Shown here piece by piece: positions 46,260 to 55,440 of a stretch of DNA of 64,000 bases. A model generated the notes under the pieces. That model did not search any database, was not told where the DNA came from, and worked only from the letters and a program-made list of their open reading frames with translations. The DNA comes from Fibrobacter succinogenes (GTDB lineage: Bacteria; Fibrobacterota; Fibrobacteria; Fibrobacterales; Fibrobacteraceae), in assembly GCA_902776765.1 (NCBI GenBank), contig CACYRP010000036.1:22841-86840 (forward strand), written 5' to 3'. Position 1 is the stretch's first letter. Each line of letters opens with the position of its first letter. A program made the position numbers and the translations under genes.

Positions 46260-46529
46260 GTAAACTATCACAAATTTCAAACAAAGTTCACAACTCTCAG
46301 CATCAAGCCGGGGCGTTACGGGCCGGCGTCTGAGGGCCCGTTTGAGGGGGTGGAGAGCAACGAAGTGCGAACCAGGGGGATGCCTCCCCCACCTAATAGA
46401 AATAATCTGTCGCCAACAAAATCATCCGATGAGGCTATTTCGTTACTTTTGCAAAACGGAGCAATTTCAATAACAATTTACTGCCTACCGTCTACTGTCT
46501 ACTGCCTACTTTTATATATTTAGGTTACT
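46260..46529. repeat. Repeat-filled gap before dapA
   Basis: No gene seen. It holds a GCCGG...CCGGC hairpin (about 46300-46325), a GGGGG / CCCCC pair around GAACCAGGGGGATGCC (46345-46392), and a CTACTGTCTACTGCCTAC word-repeat (46477-46511) that is the reverse complement of the GTAGGAAGTAG arms near 31650 and 41690. The dapA start follows an AT-rich TATATATTTAGG stretch. Confidence 0.6.
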
Positions 46530-47486
46530 ATGCAAATTACAAACGCTTCTCAACTTACTGGTGTTTTCCCCGCGTTGTTCACCCCGCTCAAGAACGACGA
46601 TCCTAAGAACCTTCGCAACTCCATCGACTACAAGAAGATGGGGCAGATGATTGACGATGTTATTGCAGCTGGTGCTAGTGGTGTGCTCCCCGCCGTGACG
46701 ACGGGCCAGAGTGCAACGGTCTCTCCGCAGCAGCACTTGGATATCATTAAGTTCACGCTCGACTACGTTGACGGTCGCGTTCCTGTGATTGCAGGCGCAG
46801 GCTCCAACTGCACGCGCGAATCTATCGAGATGATCGAAAACGTTTTGAAGATTGCTCCGGTGGCAGTCCTCTGCGTCACGGGCTACTACAACAATCCGCC
46901 GCAGGAAGGACTCCTCAAGCACTACCAGACGCTCAGTAGCGAAACTGGTGCTAAGATTGTTATTTACAACGTTCCGGGCCGTACGTCTAGCTACGTCCAT
47001 CCGGACACTCTCATCGCTCTTGCCGAAGACAAGAACATCATCGGTCTCAAGCAGGCGGTTGAATTCGTTTTTGGCGAAAAGTATCACGAAGACACGATGC
47101 GCGTCATCAAGGAAACAAAGGGCAAGGACTTTGCTGTGATGAGCGGTGAAGACGGCCTCTTCGCAGACCTCCTCGAAATGGGCGGCACGGGTATCGTGAG
47201 CGCAACGGGCAACATCCCGGAAGCTTGCAAGACTTTCGTTGACCTCTACAAGGCTTTCCAGGCTGGCGATAAGGACAAGGCTCACAACTTGCAGAAGGCT
47301 GCTCGCGACTACATCGACGCCACGTTCTGCCGCAAGAACCCGATTCCTCTCGGAACGCTCTTCAACAGCCCGTTGTTCCAGCCGCTCGTCAGCGTGAAGG
47401 ACACGGCAAACGGTGCAGACGCAGTTGCCCGCATCATGAAGCTCATTGACGAAAAGGCTCAGAGCCTTAAGAAGTATCATGTTTAG
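46530..47486 (+). CDS. dapA: 4-hydroxy-tetrahydrodipicolinate synthase
   Basis: DapA-family aldolase (318 residues), the first committed step to lysine and diaminopimelate. The TIM-barrel motifs are GVFPALFTPLKND, TTGQSATVSPQQH, IAGAGSNCTRES (family GxGSN), the catalytic tyrosine region VIYNVPGRTSSY and the Schiff-base lysine in IIGLKQAVE. The GQS in place of GES in the second motif is a mild variant. Other members of this fold (for example N-acetylneuraminate lyase) are less likely given YNVPGR. Stop codon merges into the next repeat. Confidence 0.92.
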   Translation: MQITNASQLTGVFPALFTPLKNDDPKNLRNSIDYKKMGQMIDDVIAAGASGVLPAVTTGQSATVSPQQHLDIIKFTLDYVDGRVPVIAGAGSNCTRESIEMIENVLKIAPVAVLCVTGYYNNPPQEGLLKHYQTLSSETGAKIVIYNVPGRTSSYVHPDTLIALAEDKNIIGLKQAVEFVFGEKYHEDTMRVIKETKGKDFAVMSGEDGLFADLLEMGGTGIVSATGNIPEACKTFVDLYKAFQAGDKDKAHNLQKAARDYIDATFCRKNPIPLGTLFNSPLFQPLVSVKDTANGADAVARIMKLIDEKAQSLKKYHV

Positions 47487-47622
47487 GAATTAGCACGGGA
47501 CTTCGTCCCTTTTAGGTTATAGGTATTAGGAAAAATATCGTAGTTTCGCTACCCAATACAGACGCACGAAGTGCGTGATTACAAGACCTAACAACCTACA
47601 ACCTATAGCCTATAACCTTTCT
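47487..47622. repeat. TAGG/CCTA composite repeat element
   Basis: TAGG arm from the dapA stop, a GGGAC-TTC-GTCCC hairpin, a second TAGG arm, a GTAG-TTTC-GCTAC hairpin, the CGCAC-GAA-GTGCG hairpin and a CCTA arm ending just before the AGGAG of the next gene. Confidence 0.85.
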
Positions 47623-47636
47623 CAGGAGAATCACAA

Positions 47637-48347
47637 ATGGCTAAGAATGAAAAATCCGTTACTGACTTGGTCTGCGAACACATCAAGAAGCAGAAGCTTC
47701 TTCCGATTCCGGTGCAGACCTTGAACGAAGAAGCCGAAGCTACTCGCTACTTCGGCGGCGACCTCAAGGAATTCTTGGCAGCAGCCAAGACTCTCGGCGC
47801 AAAGAGCATCTTCGTTGAAACACTTTATCTGGAAGACGACGAATTCTACTACGACAGCGGCATCGATGACGAAGAATACCTCGCCATGAACGGCGACTTC
47901 AATAACGAATGCTGCTGCGGTGAAAACTGCAAGTGCAAGAAGGGCGACAAGAAGTCCAAGAATGGTTCGACAAGCTCACCAACCGAAAAAGATGACGATA
48001 AGGTCGATGGCGTTCTCTTGGAACCGGAAGATCTCGAAGGTCTTGACCTCTCCCTCCTCCGTCCGGAAATTGCAAAGTTTCTCGACCGCGTTGGCGAAAG
48101 CTGCGGCGTGCGCTTGACGGTTCCGGGTGTGGACCACCTCGAAGTCGAAATCTTCGCGGACTGGTACGACGAATTTGCCGAACTCGTTGACGAAGCTTCT
48201 GAGATTATCGAAGAAGATCCGAACGGCGCTCTCGAACAGGTGGAAGCCATGTTCAAGGAAGCTGAAAAGGCAGCCAAGGATGAGGACAAGAGCGTAAAGA
48301 AAATCGCCGCTCATCCGCCTAAGAAGACCGCAAAGTCTAAGAAGTAA
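47637..48347 (+). CDS. Acidic protein with cysteine cluster and repeat-derived insert, unknown function
   Basis: A 236-residue cytoplasmic, very acidic protein with a basic C-terminal tail (KKTAKSKK). CAGGAG lies 9 nt before the ATG. A tight Cys cluster (ECCCGENCKCKKGD, about residues 90-103) looks like a metal site. Straight after it, GSTSSPT is encoded by an in-frame copy of the TTCGACAAGCTCACCAACC repeat (47964-47984). The part after the insert (LLRPEIAKFLDRVGESCGV and LEVEIFADWYDEF) looks like a separate alpha/beta domain. No family recognised. A terminator follows. Confidence 0.82.
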   Translation: MAKNEKSVTDLVCEHIKKQKLLPIPVQTLNEEAEATRYFGGDLKEFLAAAKTLGAKSIFVETLYLEDDEFYYDSGIDDEEYLAMNGDFNNECCCGENCKCKKGDKKSKNGSTSSPTEKDDDKVDGVLLEPEDLEGLDLSLLRPEIAKFLDRVGESCGVRLTVPGVDHLEVEIFADWYDEFAELVDEASEIIEEDPNGALEQVEAMFKEAEKAAKDEDKSVKKIAAHPPKKTAKSKK

Positions 48348-48371
48348 TTCCGCTTTTAACAAAGTATAAGT

Positions 48372-48401
48372 GCGAGTTCCGATATGGGACTCGCTTTTTT
48401 T
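48372..48401 (+). terminator. Intrinsic terminator after the 47637 gene
   Basis: GCGAGTTCC / GGGACTCGC stem (one G-T pair), 5-nt loop, then seven T residues. Confidence 0.9.
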
Positions 48402-48482
48402 GATGTGCGCGGCATATTCAAGACATCCCGCAACATTTCCGAAGCTCACTCGCAAGTATCTCGCAACACGCATCCAGCATAA

Positions 48483-48516
48483 AAAAAACGTTCCTCCTTG
48501 CGGGGGAACGTTTTTA
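48483..48516 (-). terminator. Terminator downstream of the xylanase gene
   Basis: AACGTTCC / GGAACGTT stem with A-run on the left and T-run on the right, so usable from both sides; it lies about 40 nt beyond the stop of the minus-strand xylanase. Confidence 0.85.
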
Positions 48517-48556
48517 CAGTCTTTAACGAGAGAGACTTTATGGCGCTAAAGATCGA

Positions 48557-50380
48557 TTACTTCACGGAGAAGCGCTGCATGTAGGCGCCCTGCTTCACCA
48601 TGTAAATTCCGGAGTTCTTGAAGTTTGCCTTGATAGCATCATTCACAGAGGCTCCAGCTTCAACCTTTACATTGCCGAGATAGCGGCCCTGCATGTCGAA
48701 CACCTGAACAACACCGCTCTTGAGTTCTGTTCTCGGAGCCATGTGGATACCAGTCCTGCTGCTAGAAGATTCAACCTTCTTCGAAGAGCTAGACTTTGCT
48801 TCGCTACTAGAGCTTGATTCAGGCTGCGGAAGCGGATGCTTCTTGTCGGTCATCTTGAAGTAGGTGACATCGAACGAACCCGTTCCACCACCGGCTTCGA
48901 CAAGCACCTTGGCTTCGTACATCTTACCCATCTTCATGCCGAGAGATTCCCATTTCTTGAAGTGAGCCGTGATGTCGATATGGCCACAGGAACGAGCACT
49001 CTTACGCACGCTGAAGAACTGCGGGAAAGTCTGATCCCCCTTAATGGAGGGCTTGTTTACACGAGTGTTCTGCCAAATTTCGTAAGTATCACCGTCAACC
49101 GTGAATTCACCCTTTCTCTGGCCAAGGAGATTTGCACCCGGCTTATTGAACCAGTCATCCACGATGTAGTATTCTACGAGCGGATCAACCGTCCAGCCAT
49201 AGATACCGATGTAGTTATAGCCACCTGCACTACCCTGCTTGCTCCACTTGAAATAGGCATCGATGGGGCCAACTTGTTCATAAGTCTGCTTTTCATCATA
49301 CTTGAAGCCGACACGGGCAAGGAAGTCACCCGTATTACTCCAGCTAGCCTTATACGTACCGTTGTCATAATACGTCATGGAGTTATTGCCACCCTGATAC
49401 CAAATTTCATAATGGTACGGAGTGCTGCCAACATTACCCGTCACGCTGGAATTGTCACGACCTCTATCAGTCTTGCCATTGCCTTCGTGACCCATCTGAT
49501 CCTTGCAAGCGTCAATCGTACCGCTAACAGCGGCGCTACCCTTAGAGGAACTGGATTTCGGAGCAGCCGTAGAAGAGCTAGAAGTCGGCTTTGAGGGACC
49601 GTCAGACACATAAACTTTAGCATAATTAAAATCAATCTTTCCTGAAGCGCCTTGCTGTTCAGGATACTGACCTGCTTCGCCCAAAATCTTTGCTTCGTAC
49701 AAAGACTTGCCAAGGGTAATGCCCTTCTGCTTCCAGGCCTTGAAATGTTCCGTAATGCTGATAGTACCGCACTTACGAGCAGTGCTTCTCAAACTATAAA
49801 TCTGCTTGAAAGGTTTATTACCTTCAATACTTGCTCTGTTGGCGTCAGCCGTGAAAATTTCGTATTCGGCACCATCAACAGTGATTTTGCCCTGAGACGT
49901 ACCAAGCCAATTCGGTCTAGAGGCCGGACCCCAGTTATCGACGATGTACCATTCAATCAACGGATTTTGCATCCATCCGTAGATACCGGCATAGGCATAA
50001 GAAATAGACTTTTCATTGGTGAAAGTCTTCATGCTATAATCGGCAACAAGGTTGCCAACCGAAAGAGGATCCTTGCCGCTATTGCTTCCGTAAAAGAGGC
50101 CTTCTCTGCAAAGGAAGTCATCAGTATTGGAGAACGAGCAAGAGAAAGAACCATCCGTATAGAAATCGGTTGTAGCGCTGCCGCTCTTGTTCCACTGTTC
50201 ATAGTGGAAATCACCAATTGGCCCAGTTTCACCCTTGTCGGCACCCGCGCCAACGCTAAACGAGACCGTTTTCTTTGTACCAGAATGACTTGCGTTGCAG
50301 AAATCCTGGGCAAAAGCACCAGAAGCCAAACCAAATGACAGGACTAAGCCTATCTTGGCTACACTAGAAATGTTTTTCAT
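48557..50380 (-). CDS. xynC: Endo-1,4-beta-xylanase with two GH11 domains (XynC-like)
   Basis: A 607-residue secreted xylanase. Signal peptide about 1-24 (ending GAFA), GH11 domain A (about 40-245), poly-Ser linker with PTSSSST, GH11 domain B (about 300-505), second Ser-rich linker (SSSSS, SSSSKK), and a roughly 75-residue C-terminal domain (VVQVFDMQGRYLGN ... GIYMVKQGAYMQRFSVK) like those that anchor or sort exported proteins. The nucleophile Glu is in PLIEWYIVDNW (domain A) and PLVEYYIVDDW (domain B); the acid-base Glu would be in YEAKILGEAG and YEAKVLVEAG. Length and order match XynC of F. succinogenes. The start is the ATG at 50380, with AGGAG 10 nt upstream; a GTG six codons earlier overlaps that site. 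Confidence 0.96.
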   Translation of the reverse strand: MKNISSVAKIGLVLSFGLASGAFAQDFCNASHSGTKKTVSFSVGAGADKGETGPIGDFHYEQWNKSGSATTDFYTDGSFSCSFSNTDDFLCREGLFYGSNSGKDPLSVGNLVADYSMKTFTNEKSISYAYAGIYGWMQNPLIEWYIVDNWGPASRPNWLGTSQGKITVDGAEYEIFTADANRASIEGNKPFKQIYSLRSTARKCGTISITEHFKAWKQKGITLGKSLYEAKILGEAGQYPEQQGASGKIDFNYAKVYVSDGPSKPTSSSSTAAPKSSSSKGSAAVSGTIDACKDQMGHEGNGKTDRGRDNSSVTGNVGSTPYHYEIWYQGGNNSMTYYDNGTYKASWSNTGDFLARVGFKYDEKQTYEQVGPIDAYFKWSKQGSAGGYNYIGIYGWTVDPLVEYYIVDDWFNKPGANLLGQRKGEFTVDGDTYEIWQNTRVNKPSIKGDQTFPQFFSVRKSARSCGHIDITAHFKKWESLGMKMGKMYEAKVLVEAGGGTGSFDVTYFKMTDKKHPLPQPESSSSSEAKSSSSKKVESSSSRTGIHMAPRTELKSGVVQVFDMQGRYLGNVKVEAGASVNDAIKANFKNSGIYMVKQGAYMQRFSVK

Positions 50381-50504
50381 AATAATGATACTCCTCACAT
50401 TTTAGTTATGCTAACCATAATATATGAGCGTCTTACAAAAAACGTCCTAAAATAAAGAAAAGTTTGTTGTTGCGAAAAACAACGACAATCAGTTTACATT
50501 TAGC

Positions 50505-50712
50505 GACCGCTCGGTTCTTTGCAAAAAGAAAAATCCATCGTCACCTCGCTCTCGCGACCACCCCTGTTCAAAAGAACTGGGGCTTTGTCGCTCACGGGAC
50601 GACCGCTCAGTTCTTTGCAAAAAGAAAAATCCATCGTCACCTCGCTCTCGCGAACGCCCCCGTTCAAAAGAACTGGGGCTTTGTCGCTCACGGATCGACC
50701 GCTCAGTTCACA
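50505..50712. repeat. 96-bp tandem repeat (2.1 copies) between xynC and gyrA
   Basis: GACCGCTC recurs at 50505, 50601 and 50697, giving a 96-bp period; the two full copies differ at only a few positions. Each unit carries CAGTTCTTT (or CGGTTCTTT) and AAAGAACTG as inverted ends, so each can form a stem. It lies in the gyrA downstream region / xynC upstream region. Both strands stay open through it, but I see no gene. The rest of the gap (50381-50504) should hold the xynC promoter, which I could not fix. Confidence 0.85.
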
Positions 50713-50721
50713 AGCGCACGG

Positions 50722-50765
50722 CAAAAAAAATCCTCTTCTAGAATAATTCCAAGAAGAGGATTTTC
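50722..50765 (-). terminator. Intrinsic terminator after gyrA
   Basis: On the minus strand AATCCTCTTC pairs with GAAGAGGATT around 14 nt and runs into eight T residues, about 25 nt past the gyrA stop. Confidence 0.92.
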
Positions 50766-50786
50766 TTTCGGGAACTTTTGTTCCGA

Positions 50787-53513
50787 TTATTCTTCCGTTT
50801 CCGTCGGGCCGACGTCCTGCTTTTCGGCATCGTCCTTTACAACGGAATCGTCATCGACTTCGACGCCTTGCACATGGTCGAACGTTTCCTTGGCATCGGC
50901 GCTATCCTGTTCGATATCTTCGACGCTCGGAAGTGCTGTTGCATCCTTCACGACGTCGCCATCGCGCAGCGTAATCGCCTTGACGCCTTGGGCATTGCGG
51001 CCCGTGAGGCGGATGTCAGCAGCCTTGATGCGGATGACCTGGCCATCCTTACTCGTGATGATCAAATCGTAATCGTCAGCAACGCTTTCCACGAACACGG
51101 CGGCACCAATCTTGTCTGTAACGTTCAAGTTGCGGACACCCTTGCTACCACGGCGAGTCACACGGTAAGAACCTGGTTCAGAACGTTTGCCATAACCCTT
51201 TTCGGTGATGGTCAAAATCTTGTTGCCAGCCTTAAGCCACAGGAGCGAAATGACTTCGTCGCCTTCGGCAAGCGTAATGCCCTTCACACCGTGAGTGCCA
51301 CGGCCCATAGCGCGGAAGCAGCTAATCGGGAACGTGACCGCCTGACCGTTCTTGGTCGCAATCATCAAGAGATCCTTCGGAATCGGGCGGTTAGCGAAGT
51401 CTTCGGCATCGCCAGATTCTTCTTCAGAAGCATCGGTTGGTGAGCCTGTCGAACCATCGGCAGCCTGAGCTTCTGCGGCGTTTTCAACAGCTTCTGCAGA
51501 ATCGTCGTCAGAGGCGTTCTTGCTCGCTTCGAATTCTTCGGCAGACATGCCCACGAGCTGCACCTTCACGAGTTCATCGTCTTCGTCGAGGCTAATGGCG
51601 TTGACACCAGCCTTGCGCGGACGGCTAAAGAGCGTGAGGTCCATCTTGTTGATGATGCCCTTCTTAGTTGCAAACACGAGGCAGAAGTAGCCACCGAACT
51701 TGCGGACCGGCACAATCGCCTGAACCTTTTCGCCTTCGGTAAGCGCCACAAAGTTCACAATCGGGCGGCCCTTGCCATTGCGGGCACCCTCCGGCAAGCG
51801 ATAGACCTTCGTCCAATAGACACGGCCCTTGTTCGTAAACACAAGCAAGTAGCTGTGCGTGCTAGCCGTAAAGATTTGTTCCACGTTGTCTTCATCCTTG
51901 AGGCCAGCACCGATGATGCCCTTACCACCGCGGTTCTGGGCCTTGAACGTATCAATCGGCAAGCGACGGATGTAGCCTTCCTTGCTGAGCGTAATGACTT
52001 GTTCTTCTTCGGCAATGAGGTCTTCGTCATCGCTATCGTCAATAGCTTCGCCAATCATGGTGCGGCGTTCGTCACCGTACTTTGCCACAACGGCGTCAAG
52101 CTTTTCAAGCATGATCGCCACGCGACGTTCGCGCTTTGCCAAGATATCCTTCAAGTCGGCAACGGTAGCCACGAGTTCGTTGTACTCGGCTTCCAACTTT
52201 TCGAGGTTGAGGCCGGTGAGCTGACCGAGACGCATATCGACGATGGCCTGCGACTGGATTTCATCCAAGCCAAAGCGATCTTGCAAGCTCTGCTTTGCAA
52301 TTTCGGTTGTCTTGCTCGCCTTGATAATCTGCACGACTTCATCAATGTTCTGCGTTGCGATGCGCAAGCCTTCGATAATATGCAAGCGGGCTTCGGCCTT
52401 CTTCAAATCGAACTGCGTTGCACGCGTAATCACATCGAGGCGGTGGTCAATGTAAACCTGCAAAAGATCCTTGAGCGTAAGGAGCTTCGGAAGGTTGTTG
52501 ACGAGCGCCAAGTTGTAGATACTAAACGTTGTCTGCAACTGCGTATACTTGAACAAATTATTCAAGACAACTTCGCCAACTGCATCACGGCGGAGTTCAA
52601 TCACAATGCGGATGTCGCGGCTAGATTCATCGCGAATATCCGTAATGCCATCAACGCGCTTATCGCGAACGAGATCTGCAATCTTCTTACAGAGTTCGGC
52701 CTTGTTCACCATGTACGGGATTTCCGTCACGATGATACGCGGCTTGCCCTTTGAATCCGTTTCAATTTCAGTACGAGCACGCACACGCACACGGCCATGA
52801 CCCGTGAGGTAAGCTTCACGAATACCAGAACGGCCACAGACAATAGCGCCTGTCGGGAAGTCTGGGCCCTTCACATATTCCATGAGGTCTTCGCCAGTCA
52901 AGTCTGGATTTTCAGCCAAAGCATGGATAGCGGCACCGACTTCGCGCAAGTTGTGCGGAGCCATATTCGTCGCCATACCTACAGCAATACCCGATGTTCC
53001 GTTCACAATCATGTTCGGGAGCGCAGACGGGAGCACCAGCGGTTCTTCGAGCGATTCATCGTAGTTCGGGCCCATGTCGACCGTCTCTTTTTCGAGATCT
53101 TCGAGCATAAGGGCGCCAAGGTTGTTCATCTTCGCTTCGGTATAACGCATGGCAGCCGGGCTGTCACCGTCGATAGAACCGAAGTTACCCTGACCAAACA
53201 CCAGCGGATAGCGCAACGAGAAATCCTGCGCCATACGGGCAAGAGTATCGTAAACAGCAACGTCACCATGCGGGTGGTACTTACCGATAACATCACCCAC
53301 GATACGGGCGGACTTGACCGTTCCCTTGTTTGGAACCACGCCCAACTTGTGCATACTGTACATCACACGGCGATGCACAGGCTTAAAGCCATCGCGGGCA
53401 TCCGGCAATGCACGAGCGACAATAACGCTCATCGAGTAGCGAAGATAGCAGTCTTGCATGTCTTGTTCGACAAGACTCTTGAACTGCGATCCAGGTACCA
53501 TTTCTTCTGACAT
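50787..53513 (-). CDS. gyrA: DNA gyrase subunit A
   Basis: GyrA (908 residues) is the DNA-cutting subunit of gyrase. Active-site tyrosine in PAAMRYTEAKM near residue 120; quinolone-region HPHGDVAVYDTLARMAQDF near 80; and the GyrA box QNRGGKGIIG in the C-terminal pinwheel, which distinguishes it from ParC. Between two pinwheel blades lies an acidic insert (about 685-715) that includes GSTGSPT, encoded in frame by the dispersed TTCGACAGGCTCACCAACC repeat (51435-51455). The tail is acidic. gyrB is not adjacent. The start codon follows a repeat arm and a TGAGGAA site. Confidence 0.97.
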   Translation of the reverse strand: MSEEMVPGSQFKSLVEQDMQDCYLRYSMSVIVARALPDARDGFKPVHRRVMYSMHKLGVVPNKGTVKSARIVGDVIGKYHPHGDVAVYDTLARMAQDFSLRYPLVFGQGNFGSIDGDSPAAMRYTEAKMNNLGALMLEDLEKETVDMGPNYDESLEEPLVLPSALPNMIVNGTSGIAVGMATNMAPHNLREVGAAIHALAENPDLTGEDLMEYVKGPDFPTGAIVCGRSGIREAYLTGHGRVRVRARTEIETDSKGKPRIIVTEIPYMVNKAELCKKIADLVRDKRVDGITDIRDESSRDIRIVIELRRDAVGEVVLNNLFKYTQLQTTFSIYNLALVNNLPKLLTLKDLLQVYIDHRLDVITRATQFDLKKAEARLHIIEGLRIATQNIDEVVQIIKASKTTEIAKQSLQDRFGLDEIQSQAIVDMRLGQLTGLNLEKLEAEYNELVATVADLKDILAKRERRVAIMLEKLDAVVAKYGDERRTMIGEAIDDSDDEDLIAEEEQVITLSKEGYIRRLPIDTFKAQNRGGKGIIGAGLKDEDNVEQIFTASTHSYLLVFTNKGRVYWTKVYRLPEGARNGKGRPIVNFVALTEGEKVQAIVPVRKFGGYFCLVFATKKGIINKMDLTLFSRPRKAGVNAISLDEDDELVKVQLVGMSAEEFEASKNASDDDSAEAVENAAEAQAADGSTGSPTDASEEESGDAEDFANRPIPKDLLMIATKNGQAVTFPISCFRAMGRGTHGVKGITLAEGDEVISLLWLKAGNKILTITEKGYGKRSEPGSYRVTRRGSKGVRNLNVTDKIGAAVFVESVADDYDLIITSKDGQVIRIKAADIRLTGRNAQGVKAITLRDGDVVKDATALPSVEDIEQDSADAKETFDHVQGVEVDDDSVVKDDAEKQDVGPTETEE

Positions 53514-53522
53514 TATTATTCC

Positions 53523-53701
53523 TCAGTTAGTGGTTAGTGGTTAGTGATTAGTGGCTAGGTTACAGGTGTTAGGTTGTAGGAGGTAGGTGAATAATCTTTT
53601 GCTACGCAAAAACACTTTAAAGGGCGGCATAGTTCGGCAAGCTCACCAACCTTAGCCGCGATTATAAATCCTAAGACCTAATACCTAAACCCTAATACCT
53701 T
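53523..53701. repeat. TAGG/CCTA composite repeat with embedded TTCGGCAAGCTCACCAACC copy
   Basis: TTAGTGGTTAGTGG and TAGG arms, a TTTTGCTACGCAAAA hairpin, then a copy of the second repeat family (53632-53651) and a CCTA arm ending at the surE stop. It shows both repeat families nested in one gap between surE and gyrA. Confidence 0.85.
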
Positions 53702-53704
53702 TCT

Positions 53705-54517
53705 CTACCATTCACCTCCCGCTAACATTTCATTTATTACTTTCAAACTTTCTTCATCGGTCTGGTCTATGCGGTGCGGAGTAATCGTCGCATACCCTTT
53801 ATCCAACAAGCAATCATCCGAGCCTTCAGGAGCTTCCGACCACAATTTTTCACCATCTAAAAACCATAAGCCATCCTTATGGTCATAATGGTCGGTAAAC
53901 ATTCCACGGTCCATCGTGCAAGCCTTAAATCCAAGGAATTCATCATCCTTGATCTTCGGGAAATTCACATTCCAGAAGACGCCCCTGGAAATTTTCTTGA
54001 ACAACTTTTCGGAAACAATCTTACGTGCAAAATCAATCGCCACCTGCAACAGGTTGCCTTTCAATCCACGGAGCGAAAGCGCAACCGCAGGCACCCCCCA
54101 AAGGGCCGCTTCGCGGGCGCCGGCAACCGTCCCCGAATATAGCGACGACACACCAGAATTTTCGCCCACATTGACTCCCGAAAAACAGACATCAAAGCCT
54201 TCGGGAACAATCGTGTTATCATCAAGTCCGTAATTGGCAAAATGCCCTATGGCAAACTTCACACAGTCTGCCGGAGTACCCGAAACCGAGTAAACCTCGT
54301 ACGGCAACTTCGCCTTCCCCGGAACAGTTTCGACATGTTGAATGCGCAACCCGCGACGAATCGTAAAGGCGTGACCGACACCACTCTGTTCATCTTCAGG
54401 AGCAAAAACATAAACATCGGAAATATCACTCAGGGCAAGAGCGAGAGCGTGCAGATTAACACCACCAACGCCATCGTCGTTCGTTATGAGGACCCTTATT
54501 TTCCGTATTTTATCCAT
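53705..54517 (-). CDS. surE: 5'/3'-nucleotidase SurE
   Basis: SurE (270 residues) dephosphorylates nucleoside monophosphates in stationary phase. Metal-binding ITNDDGVGGVNLHALA at the N-terminus, APEDEQSGVGHAFT, SVSGTPADCVKFAI, CFSGVNVGENSGVSSLYSGTVAGAREA (spread over two motifs) and the C-terminal YATITPHRIDQTD are diagnostic. Upstream of gene 54629 on the opposite strand. Confidence 0.97.
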   Translation of the reverse strand: MDKIRKIRVLITNDDGVGGVNLHALALALSDISDVYVFAPEDEQSGVGHAFTIRRGLRIQHVETVPGKAKLPYEVYSVSGTPADCVKFAIGHFANYGLDDNTIVPEGFDVCFSGVNVGENSGVSSLYSGTVAGAREAALWGVPAVALSLRGLKGNLLQVAIDFARKIVSEKLFKKISRGVFWNVNFPKIKDDEFLGFKACTMDRGMFTDHYDHKDGLWFLDGEKLWSEAPEGSDDCLLDKGYATITPHRIDQTDEESLKVINEMLAGGEW

Positions 54518-54628
54518 TTATATGGAAATCTAGAAAAAAGGGCGGTAAAACGGAGTCAACCCCTCAAAAATACACGTAAAAAAGCCAATTTTTAGCCGTT
54601 TAAAGGGTAATTTTCTATCATTGAAAAC

Positions 54629-55381
54629 ATGTACACCGAACCGAAATTTTTAGCCATGAAAGAGCCCTCCAAGTTCAAGAGGCTGGCCGAACTTTTACGA
54701 GTAATTATCTTGCAATTAGGCGACGATGTCCCACGCGCCCGTCGCGAATTCGAGACCTACACCGAATGGCTCCACCTGCCCGAATCCGAGCGCTTGACCG
54801 GCAAAAATCAAGCACAAATGATTGATCTGTACAAGACTTTCCGCACCCGCGCAGGCCTTGGTTTTGAACGCGATGTGTACCTAGAGCAAGAACCGGGTGA
54901 CCGCGAAGTGGCAAATGAAAAACCGATTCCATTCGCGGTTCTCGTTCACAACTTGCGAAGCGCATTCAACGTAGGTTCCATCATCCGCAGTACAGACTGC
55001 TTCGGGCTCGAAGGCGTGCACCTCAGCGGCTACAGCTGTAGCCCCGACCACGTGACCGTCAAAAGCGCCGCCCGCGGCTGCCAAGAATGGATACCCATCA
55101 AACGCTGGGAAAGCCCATTCGACTGCATCAAATGGCACAAAGAAAACGGCTACGAGATTATCGCTCTTGAAACCGGCGAAGACATTCCAAGCATAAACAA
55201 CGTAAAATGGCCCGAAAAAGGCCTCATCGTTCTCGGCAACGAAGAGCTCGGCATCGCCCCAGAAATCATGGCTGAGGCGACCATGAAAGTCACCATCCCG
55301 ATGGCAGGCCGCAAGGCATCCATGAACGTCGCCGGAGCGTTTGCGATTATGGCATTCTGCCTCCGCAGCAACGCAAAGTAA
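54629..55381 (+). CDS. SpoU/TrmH-family RNA 2'-O-methyltransferase
   Basis: A 250-residue SPOUT methyltransferase. An N-terminal helical part (about 1-100) precedes the fold: LVHNLRSAFNVGSIIRSTDCFG (motif 1), GLIVLGNEELGIAPEI (motif 2) and IPMAGRKASMNVAGAFAIMAF (motif 3), which together form the knotted SAM site. Target RNA unknown; the family includes TrmH and RlmB. The ATG at 54656 (residue 10) is an alternative start. Confidence 0.92.
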   Translation: MYTEPKFLAMKEPSKFKRLAELLRVIILQLGDDVPRARREFETYTEWLHLPESERLTGKNQAQMIDLYKTFRTRAGLGFERDVYLEQEPGDREVANEKPIPFAVLVHNLRSAFNVGSIIRSTDCFGLEGVHLSGYSCSPDHVTVKSAARGCQEWIPIKRWESPFDCIKWHKENGYEIIALETGEDIPSINNVKWPEKGLIVLGNEELGIAPEIMAEATMKVTIPMAGRKASMNVAGAFAIMAFCLRSNAK

Positions 55382-55440
55382 CGCAGCGCGCATTTTCAAC
55401 GTATTTTCAACGCATTTGCAAAACCGCGCACAAAGCAAAA

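Noticed and set aside
50505..50712. CRISPR array
   Set aside because: Only about two units, no spacer diversity between conserved short repeats, and no cas genes; it is a plain tandem duplication.
50464..51072. 202-codon plus-strand open frame over the 96-bp repeats
   Set aside because: It translates the repeat twice and then runs antisense into gyrA; not a gene.
50787..53513. ParC (topoisomerase IV) instead of GyrA
   Set aside because: The GyrA box QNRGGKGIIG and the six-blade pinwheel are present, which ParC lacks.
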